A stretch of DNA of 64,000 bases, from NCBI GenBank assembly GCA_022826725.1, contig JAJDUF010000007.1, forward strand, positions 62,001 to 126,000, read 5' to 3'. The notes beneath the pieces were generated by a model. It saw only the letters and a program-made list of their open reading frames with translations, was not told the origin of the DNA and searched no databases. Position 1 is the stretch's first letter; every line of letters begins with the position of its first letter. Made by a program: the position numbers and the translations under genes. Positions 58,128 through 64,000 of this stretch are shown here, piece after piece. Source of the stretch: Chloroflexota bacterium (GTDB lineage Bacteria; Chloroflexota; UBA11872; UBA12225; JAJDUF01).

Positions 58128-60101
58128 TCAGCGGCGCTGCTCGTTGTTGACGGGGGAGGCTTTCGGCGCGGTGGCCGGGCGGTCGGGGATGGCGGCCAGT
58201 GCGCGGCGGGACTGTTCGTGCCACTGGTGCAACACGAAGAGCGCCCAGAGCTTGTAGCCATGGTCGGCCCGGCCGGCGAGGTGCTCATCGGCCATCGCGC
58301 GCACCGCCTGGGCATCGAACCACGGGAGCGGCTGCGCCAGGACCGTATCGTGGAGGATTGCGCCGAGCATGTCGCGGAACCACACGGCGACCGGGGCGCT
58401 GAAGCCTTGCTTGCGCCGGGCAATGATGTGCTTGGGGAGTATCCCCTGTGTGGCGCGGCGCAGGAGGTATTTCCGCGTTAGGCCGCGGAGCTTGAGCGAG
58501 GGGGGCACGCTCAGCAGGAACTCGACGACGCGGCGGTCGAGGAAGGGCGCCCGCGCCTCCAGCGAGTTGCCCATGCTCGTGCGGTCCACCTTCACCAGGA
58601 TGTCGTTCGGCAGATACGTGCTCAGATCGAGGTAGAGGAAGCGGTCGTTGCCGGCGAACTCGTCCCGCTTGGGGGCGGCGGCGAGGTAGTCATCGAACGG
58701 TGCATGGTCGCCGAGCAGCCGGCGGGTCTCCGGGGCCAGGATGCGCTGCCGCTCGTCGTCGGTGAAGAGCACGCGCCACCAGTAGTGCGCGGCGTCCGGC
58801 TCTAGCTCCGCACCTTCGACGAACCGCCGCGCCATGTAGTCGAAGCCGACCTTGTGATAGGTCGGTGGCAACCGATGCACCATCGGCGCGACGACACCGC
58901 GCCGGAGCGGGCCAGGCATTAGGCGGTACCAGGGCCGGATGCGGTTGGCGAGATAGGTCACGTAGCCGGCCAATACTTCATCGCCACCATCGCCGGACAG
59001 AGCGACCGTGACGTGTTGGCGGGTGAAGCGGCTGAGGTAGTACTGGGGCAGCACGGAGGTATCGGCCATCGGCTCGTCGAGGTGCCACAGGATCGTCGGC
59101 AGGTCCTCGACCACGTTGCTCATCGGCATCGTCAGTTCGCGGTGGGCCGTGCCGAGGTGGTTGGCGACCGTGGCGGCATAGGTCTGCTCGCCGTAGGTGC
59201 GCTCCTCGAAACCGAGGCAGAAGGTGTGGACCTGCTCCGGGATGAGCCGCTGCATGGCGGCGACCACCGTGCTGGAGTCGATACCGCCGCTGAGAAAGGC
59301 GCCCAAGGGCACGTCGGAGAGTAGGCGCTTGTGGACGGCTTGCTCGATGAGTGTCTGAAACTGCTCGACGTACTCTGCTTCCGAGGCCGAATCCGGTACC
59401 GGCGCGGCCGGATCACGGCCCGGAGAAGGCTCCCAATAGCGCCGCTGGCGGAGGGTGCCGTCCTGAAACAGAGCTACCGTGCCGGGGGGAACCTGGCGCA
59501 CGTCGCGGATGATCGTGCGGGGGGCTAACGTATAGCCGAGGGCGAGGTAAGTGTTGAGGGACTCCAGATCGAGCGCGTCCGACACCTGCGGGTGTAGACG
59601 TAGCGCCTTTAGCTCGGAGCCGAAGATAAGCTCCGTGCCGAGTTGGGCGTAGTAGAGCGGCTTCTTGCCGAGTGGGTCGCGGGCGAGGAGCAGGCGCCGG
59701 CGCCGGCGGTCCCACAGGGCGAAGGCAAACATGCCGTCGAGCCGTTCGACGCAGCGCTCGCCTTCCTCCTCGTAGAGGTGGACAATGCTCTCGGTATCGG
59801 TGCGGGTGGCGAAGCGGTGACCTTTGGCCTCCAACTCGGCTTGTAGCTCGCGGCAGTTGTAGATTTCGCCATTGAAGACGATCTGGATGGAGCCGTCCTC
59901 GTTGCCGAGCGGCTGGTGCCCGCCGGCGACGTCGAGGATGCTCAGGCGGGTCATGCCCAGGCCGGTGGGCGCCGTGGGGTCTTGCCAGGTGCCCCAATCG
60001 TCGGGGCCGCGATGGACGAGTCCGGCCGCCATGCGCTCCAGCAGGGCGGTGATTTCCACTGCCGGGCGCTCGGCGCCGGCCACACCGAAGATGCCACACA
60101 T
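58128..60101 (-). CDS. asnB: Asparagine synthetase (glutamine-hydrolysing)
   Basis: 657 residues. The N-terminal glutaminase has catalytic Cys2 in MCGIFG, then HRGPDDWG and VFNGEIYNCRELQAELEAKG. The C-terminal synthetase has the PP-loop SGGIDSSTVVAAM, and VALSGDGGDEVLAGY, SMGNSLEARAPFLDRRVVEF. It converts Asp, Gln and ATP to Asn, or acts as an asparagine-synthase-like amidotransferase in glycan synthesis, as many of this length do beside glycosyltransferase genes. Its stop is only 18 bases from that of the OmdA-like gene, convergently. Confidence 0.94.
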   Translation of the reverse strand: MCGIFGVAGAERPAVEITALLERMAAGLVHRGPDDWGTWQDPTAPTGLGMTRLSILDVAGGHQPLGNEDGSIQIVFNGEIYNCRELQAELEAKGHRFATRTDTESIVHLYEEEGERCVERLDGMFAFALWDRRRRRLLLARDPLGKKPLYYAQLGTELIFGSELKALRLHPQVSDALDLESLNTYLALGYTLAPRTIIRDVRQVPPGTVALFQDGTLRQRRYWEPSPGRDPAAPVPDSASEAEYVEQFQTLIEQAVHKRLLSDVPLGAFLSGGIDSSTVVAAMQRLIPEQVHTFCLGFEERTYGEQTYAATVANHLGTAHRELTMPMSNVVEDLPTILWHLDEPMADTSVLPQYYLSRFTRQHVTVALSGDGGDEVLAGYVTYLANRIRPWYRLMPGPLRRGVVAPMVHRLPPTYHKVGFDYMARRFVEGAELEPDAAHYWWRVLFTDDERQRILAPETRRLLGDHAPFDDYLAAAPKRDEFAGNDRFLYLDLSTYLPNDILVKVDRTSMGNSLEARAPFLDRRVVEFLLSVPPSLKLRGLTRKYLLRRATQGILPKHIIARRKQGFSAPVAVWFRDMLGAILHDTVLAQPLPWFDAQAVRAMADEHLAGRADHGYKLWALFVLHQWHEQSRRALAAIPDRPATAPKASPVNNEQRR

Positions 60102-60183
60102 CGCTTGTATCTACCTCAGGGAGGTGCGTCTCGTCCCCGGTCCGTCACCGCAGCGGCGGTGGTCGCGGCGTGTAGTGCTCGCA

Positions 60184-60585
60184 TCAGAGCAGCGCTATTC
60201 CGGCGGCGACGGCGGCCCGGCCGAGGGCGGTATCCAGCGTGGCGAGCGCCGCATGGCGTCTTTGCGCCAATTCCAGATAGAGCGCGTCATAGAAGGTCAG
60301 GCCGTGCGCTCTGGCCAAAGCAAACGCGGCCTCCAGATCGGGAGTTGTGTCCGTGCTTACGAGCAACTCCCGCAAGTTGATCAGGCGCTCATTCACCTCG
60401 TCCGCAGCAATACGGCCCCGCCGCTCTGCCATCGGCAGGGCGTTACGCACCTCCAACTGCCAGTGTTGTGGCACAAGCGCTCCACCGGCTTCGAGACGTG
60501 TCAGCACGGCATCCGCCCGTGGGGCCGTTTCGTCATCGAAGAGCCAAGCTGCGGCTACCGATGCATCGAGCACGAAAGCACTCAA
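60184..60585 (-). CDS. PIN-domain toxin (VapC-like)
   Basis: 133 residues. FVLDASVAAAWLFDDE provides the first catalytic Asp, HWQLEVRNALPMAERRGRI the Glu, and LTFYDALYLELAQRRHAALATLDTAL the two later Asp residues. It is a probable tRNA- or mRNA-cleaving toxin. Its ATG overlaps the stop of the antitoxin gene by four bases (ATGA), the usual coupling. Confidence 0.9.
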   Translation of the reverse strand: MSAFVLDASVAAAWLFDDETAPRADAVLTRLEAGGALVPQHWQLEVRNALPMAERRGRIAADEVNERLINLRELLVSTDTTPDLEAAFALARAHGLTFYDALYLELAQRRHAALATLDTALGRAAVAAGIALL

Positions 60586-60869
60586 AACCGATGGCCTTCA
60601 TGGCGCGCGGCGAGAATCTCTTCGGTTGACATTTCGATGCGTCTCCACCGACGACGGCGTGCGAGGAAACGCGCCATGGCTGCTTTCCGTCGGGCGCGCT
60701 CTTGATCCTCGGTGGGAACAGGCTGGGCGTGCTCCTGAACTGCGGCCGGAACGAGTTGGGCAACCGCCTTGCCGTGGCGTGTGATCGCAGTGGTCTCGCC
60801 ACGCTCGACCGTCCGCAGTAGCTCGGGCAAGCGGGCCGGGGCATCCGCCGCTGGCACTTCGCGCATCAT
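60582..60869 (-). CDS. Phd/YefM-type antitoxin
   Basis: 95 residues. The N-terminus MREVPAADAPARLPELLRTVERGETTAITRHGKAVAQLVP is the Phd/YefM DNA-binding pattern. The rest is a charged, probably disordered toxin-binding tail ending STEEILAARHEGHRF. It is first in a two-gene operon with the VapC-like toxin. Either ATG of the ATGATG pair (60869 or 60866) could be used. Confidence 0.87.
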   Translation of the reverse strand: MMREVPAADAPARLPELLRTVERGETTAITRHGKAVAQLVPAAVQEHAQPVPTEDQERARRKAAMARFLARRRRWRRIEMSTEEILAARHEGHRF

Positions 60870-60974
60870 CCCCAACCCCAACCGGTGGTTTCAGCCGATT
60901 TCATTCTAGCCTGGGCGGTTCAGTGCAAGTATAGCAGCGCACATCTCTCCAACCGGCTACTGACCGCTGGGCAC

Positions 60975-60980
60975 TATAAT
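60975..60980 (+). promoter_or_regulatory. Consensus -10 box close to the start codon
   Basis: A perfect TATAAT only ten bases before the glycosyltransferase ATG. If used, the transcript would have almost no leader. No convincing -35 at 17 bases. Confidence 0.35.
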
Positions 60981-60989
60981 CGGGGTGCG

Positions 60990-62096
60990 ATGCGTGTTGC
61001 GCTGGTGCATGACTACCTCTACGTCTACGGTGGTGCCGAGCGGACGTTGGCGGAGATGCACGCCATCTGGCCGCAGGCGCCGGTGTTCACCCTCTTCTAC
61101 GTGCGAGACCGGCTGCCGGCCGCATTCGGAGAGATGGATATTCGGCCGACGTGGGTGGACCGGCTGCCCGGCCGGCGGCGCTGGCAGCGGCTGTACGCCC
61201 TGTGGCAGCCGCTGGTGTTCGGCGCCTTACGCTTGCGTGGCTATGACCTCGTGCTCTCGTCGGCCAGCTTCGGCGCCAAGGCCGTCGCGGCGCCACCGGG
61301 CGCGCGGCACGTGTGCTACTGCTATACGCCGCCGCGGTTCTTGTGGGGCTATGCGCCAGGTACGGCTCGCGAGCACCTGCCGCGGGCGCTGCGGCTGGGC
61401 GAGCGGCCCTTACGCGCGGCGCTGCGCCGCTGGGACCGGGCGGCGGCCGAGCGCGTGGACTCGTTCGTGGCGATCTCGCGGAACGTGGCCCGGCGGATCG
61501 AGCGAGTGTACGGGCGAACGGCCACGGTGATCTATCCGCCGGTGCAGACCGAGCGCTTTCGCCGGCGGGCGCCGGAGCCGGGGCGGTACTGGCTGGTGGT
61601 GTCGCGCTTCGAGGCCTACAAGCGGGTGGACTTGGCGATTGCTGCGGCCAACGCGCTGGGCGAGGAGTTGGTGATCGTCGGTGCGGGTGGAGAAGAGGCG
61701 CGTTTGCGCCGGCTGGCCGGTCCGACGGTGCGGTTTCTGGGGTATCAGTCGGATGACGCCGTTGCCGAGCTACTGGCCAGGTGCCGTGCGTTGCTCTTTC
61801 CAGGGGAGGAGGACTTCGGGCTGACCCCGCTGGAGGCCAATGCTGCGGGGAAACCGGTGATTGCCTATGGCGCGGGCGGTGCGTTGGAGACGGTCGTACC
61901 CGGCGTGACCGGCTCGTTCTTCGCGGAGCCGATGGGCCAGGCGTTGGTGGAGGCCATGACCGCGTTCGATCCGGCGCGGTTCGATCCGGCGGTGTGCCGG
62001 CGGCAAGCGGACCGCTTTGCGCCGGCGACGTTCCGCGAGCGGTTGCAGGAGCACGTGGAGCGGGTCGTGGCCGCGCCGCCCGGATCTCCCGCTTGA
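60990..62096 (+). CDS. Glycosyltransferase family 4
   Basis: A 368-residue GT-B transferase. The N-terminal acceptor half starts MRVALVHDYLYVYGGAERTLAEMHAIWPQAPVFTLFY. The C-terminal donor half has YWLVVSRFEAYKRVDLAIAAANALG, FLGYQSDDAVAELLARCRALLFPGEEDFGLTPLEANAAGKPVIAYGAGGALETV, including the E-x7-E donor-binding pattern. It transfers a sugar in surface polysaccharide or glycolipid synthesis. ATG 60990 is set by the family's usual first strand. No obvious ribosome site. Confidence 0.92.
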   Translation: MRVALVHDYLYVYGGAERTLAEMHAIWPQAPVFTLFYVRDRLPAAFGEMDIRPTWVDRLPGRRRWQRLYALWQPLVFGALRLRGYDLVLSSASFGAKAVAAPPGARHVCYCYTPPRFLWGYAPGTAREHLPRALRLGERPLRAALRRWDRAAAERVDSFVAISRNVARRIERVYGRTATVIYPPVQTERFRRRAPEPGRYWLVVSRFEAYKRVDLAIAAANALGEELVIVGAGGEEARLRRLAGPTVRFLGYQSDDAVAELLARCRALLFPGEEDFGLTPLEANAAGKPVIAYGAGGALETVVPGVTGSFFAEPMGQALVEAMTAFDPARFDPAVCRRQADRFAPATFRERLQEHVERVVAAPPGSPA

Positions 62097-62245
62097 CGGC
62101 GGGCGATGACCGACCGCGGCCGATAGTGTTCCTAGTCTGCTCTGACGTACAATCCACACTGCTGGCTTGGGCCTCCGGGGTTGCCGGTTCATCGTTGCTG
62201 CTTGCTTGAGAAGTTGGTTGTGATGGGATGGGTGAGGTGAGGGGG

Positions 62246-63160
62246 ATGGCGCAGGTCGTGGTGGTGGGTGGGGTGAATACGGATATGGTGGTGCAGACAC
62301 CGCACCTGCCACGTCCCGGGGAGACGGTCGGTGGTGGGTCACTCCTGACGACTCCTGGTGGCAAGGGAGCAAATCAGGCGGTCGCCGCTGCGAGGCTCGG
62401 CGCAACGGTGCGGGTGATCGGGAAGGTAGGGGCTGATGCGTTCGGCGAGGCGGCGCGGGAAAACCTCCAGCAGTACGGCATTGATACGGCCGGTCTGGGG
62501 CGTGATCCTGACGAGCCGTCGGGAGTGGCACTGATCTTTGTGGATGCGGTGGGCGAGAACGCGATTGCGGTGGCGCCGGGCGCGAACATGGCGCTGACAG
62601 AGGATGACGTCGAGTCGCAGGAGGGACTGCTGGCGGGCGCCGACATCGTGGTAGGGCAGTGCGAGGTGCCGGCGGAGGCGACGCTGGCTGCCTTCCGGCT
62701 GGCGCATGACCGTGGCATCCGGACCGTCCTGAATGCGGCGCCGGGGATGCCGTTGTCGGGGGCGTGGAGCGCGGTGGTGGATACGCTCGTGGTCAATGAG
62801 GGGGAAGCGACGCTGATTGGCGAGGCGGCCGGGCTGACTGCCGAGTCGCCGGCTGGGTGGGCCAAGGGTTTGCAGCGACTGGGCTACGGGCAGGTCATTC
62901 TGACGGTGGGTGACCGGGGCGCTTACGTGGCGACGGCGGATGGGGCGAGGCACGTGCCGGCGTGGGGGGTGGACGCGATTGATACGACGGGTGCCGGTGA
63001 CGGGTTTGTCGGCGGGTTGGCGGTGGCCTTGGCGGAGGGGCGGGCGCTCGACGCGGCGGTGCGGTTTGCGTGCGCGGTCGGTGGGCTGGCGACGACGGCG
63101 ATGGGGGCGCAGGTGGCGCTGCCGGACCGGGCGGCGGTGGGGGCGCTGGTGGGGGATTAG
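62246..63160 (+). CDS. rbsK: Ribokinase (PfkB family)
   Basis: 304 residues. Seen: VVVVGGVNTDMVVQTPHLPRPGET, the substrate-binding PGGKGANQAVAAARLG, VLNAAPGMPL, LVVNEGEA, VILTVGDRGAY, and the anion-hole/catalytic DTTGAGDGFVGGLAVAL with the base Asp. It phosphorylates ribose or a similar sugar at O5. ATG 62246 has GAGGTGAGGGGG just upstream; an earlier in-frame ATG at 62228 is less likely. It is preceded by about 150 bases with no recognised feature. Confidence 0.9.
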   Translation: MAQVVVVGGVNTDMVVQTPHLPRPGETVGGGSLLTTPGGKGANQAVAAARLGATVRVIGKVGADAFGEAARENLQQYGIDTAGLGRDPDEPSGVALIFVDAVGENAIAVAPGANMALTEDDVESQEGLLAGADIVVGQCEVPAEATLAAFRLAHDRGIRTVLNAAPGMPLSGAWSAVVDTLVVNEGEATLIGEAAGLTAESPAGWAKGLQRLGYGQVILTVGDRGAYVATADGARHVPAWGVDAIDTTGAGDGFVGGLAVALAEGRALDAAVRFACAVGGLATTAMGAQVALPDRAAVGALVGD

Positions 63161-63165
63161 GGTTG

Positions 63166-63323
63166 GACCTAACCCCTGTCCCCTTCCCTCCAGGGAAGGG
63201 GAATGGCGGACGGGGTGGTGGCCCATCACCCGGCCCCTCTCCAACATTTGGAGAGGGGGAGTAGGTGCGGAGTTGGGTGTGCTCTGGCCCCCCTATGGTC
63301 CCCCCGCAGTGCGGGGGGACGGG
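63166..63323. repeat. Families D, A and B hairpins in a row
   Basis: Family D at 63166-63206 (CCTAACCCCTGTCCCCTTCC), family A at 63222-63264 (CCCCTCTCCAA-CAT-TTGGAGAGGGGG) and family B at 63288-63323 (GGTCCCCCCGCAGTGCGGGG). Confidence 0.8.
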
Positions 63324-63386
63324 GTGGGTTGCGGCGCCGAGCCGCTATGACGGGGCGGCGGTCAGTGTGGGTAGAGGTAGGGGCGG

Positions 63387-64000
63387 ATGGCTGAGGTGAC
63401 GTTGCCGGCTTTCGTTGCGAAGTGGTCGGCGTCGCGGCGGACGGAGCGGGCGGCGGCGCAGGAGCACTTCATTGATCTGTGCCGGTTGTTGGTGGAGCAG
63501 ACGCCAAATGAGGCGGACCCGACCGGCGAGGAGTACGCCTTCGAGAAGGGGGCGACCAAGTCCACGGGCGGCCAGGGCTGGGCGGATGTGTGGAAGCGGG
63601 ACCGGTTCGCCTGGGAGTACAAGGGTAAGCACGCTAACCTGCGGGCGGCGTATCAACAGCTGCTCCAGTACCGGGAGGACTTGGACAATCCGCCGCTGCT
63701 GGTGGTGTGTGACCTCGACCGGTTCGAGGTGCATACGAACTTCACGGGGACGGCCAAGCGGGTCTACGCCTTCAGTTTGGCCGACCTGGCGGCGCCGGTG
63801 GCGACCGAGGGGAGCGCTTTGCCGCCCTTGGACGTGCTGCGGGCGGTGTTCGGCGCGCCGGAGCGGCTGCGTCCGGAGCGGACGGCCGAGTACGTCACCG
63901 AGCAAGCCGCGGCGGAGTTCGCCACGCTGGCCGAGAGCTTGCGGCAGCGGGGCGTGGACCCGGAGCGGGCCGCGCACTTCCTGATGCGGTTGCTGTTCTG
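63387..64000 (+). CDS. MmeI-like restriction-methylase, N-terminal part
   Basis: 204 codons with no stop before the window ends. The start MAEVTLPAFVAKWSASRRTERAAAQEHFIDLCRLL and the nuclease core GWADVWKRDRFAWEYKGKHANLRAAYQQLLQY (Asp, then Glu-x-Lys) match the N-terminal domain of MmeI/type IIL-like single-chain restriction-methylases. LLVVCDLDRFEVHTNFTGT is the next conserved strand. The methylase domain should lie beyond the right edge. ATG 63387 is preceded by GAGGTAGGGG. Confidence 0.82.
   Translation, partial: MAEVTLPAFVAKWSASRRTERAAAQEHFIDLCRLLVEQTPNEADPTGEEYAFEKGATKSTGGQGWADVWKRDRFAWEYKGKHANLRAAYQQLLQYREDLDNPPLLVVCDLDRFEVHTNFTGTAKRVYAFSLADLAAPVATEGSALPPLDVLRAVFGAPERLRPERTAEYVTEQAAAEFATLAESLRQRGVDPERAAHFLMRLLF

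Noticed and set aside
1..64000. tRNA or rRNA genes
   Set aside because: The gaps were read for T-loop and acceptor-stem patterns and none was convincing; a covariance search could not be run here.

Overview
The window is high-GC bacterial DNA with densely packed genes of average size, no rRNA, tRNA or CRISPR array that I could find, and a large load of short hairpin repeats in the gaps. The gene mix (sugar and sugar-acid catabolism, phytanoyl-CoA-type dioxygenase, GldA/F/G-like ABC module with a DUF4340 protein, DUF4349 and LysM/SH3 surface proteins, many Uma2/PIN/ImmA-type accessory genes) resembles Chloroflexota genomes, but no marker here proves the phylum; treat that as inference.

Region by region. 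0-6.6 kb: the C-terminal part of a GH106-like glycosidase, a PD-(D/E)XK nuclease-like protein, a beta-propeller glycosidase-like protein, a PhyH dioxygenase and a beta-hydroxyacid dehydrogenase. 6.7-16 kb: housekeeping (tsaC/sua5, murD, rph, miaA) mixed with an HpcH/HpaI aldolase, a nitrilase-family amidase, a DUF402 protein and a two-gene AAA-ATPase/TOPRIM cassette that looks like an anti-phage system. 16-22.5 kb: two adjacent amidohydrolases (one apparently lacking its metal ligands), a membrane protein, an esterase fused to a 5'-nucleotidase C-terminal domain, and a DUF4349 surface protein. 22.5-31.7 kb: a small protein preceded by a 36/39-bp alternating tandem repeat, then a catabolic run (GH42, two small overlapping genes, aldo/keto reductase, Gfo/Idh/MocA dehydrogenase, second aldolase). 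31.9-40 kb: infC with a long Gly/Pro-rich N-terminal extension, a PHP hydrolase, the Gld-like ABC operon, an RraA-like aldolase and a 30-residue very basic protein. 40-48.5 kb: glycogen-debranching-type enzyme divergent from an ABC exporter, DUF420 protein, methyltransferase, membrane cytochrome c, pyrE.

48.6-64 kb is an accessory, defence-rich stretch: an XRE/ImmA protein with a DUF4411 PIN partner, a type III-like restriction-modification locus (mod, a small gene, res, and an OmdA-like gene), a VapC/Phd-type pair, and at the right edge the start of an MmeI-like restriction-methylase. The mod gene is split: an exact 35-bp copy of one of the intergenic hairpin repeats lies inside it, and removing it restores one 883-codon frame.

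The repeats form several families (called A to E here) sharing a CCTNACCCC-type left end followed by different stems. In two places a 55-57 bp palindromic element sits inside a family A hairpin, and two copies of a roughly 170-180 bp composite element carry 11-bp terminal inverted repeats. These suggest recently mobile, non-autonomous elements acting on genes in this genome.
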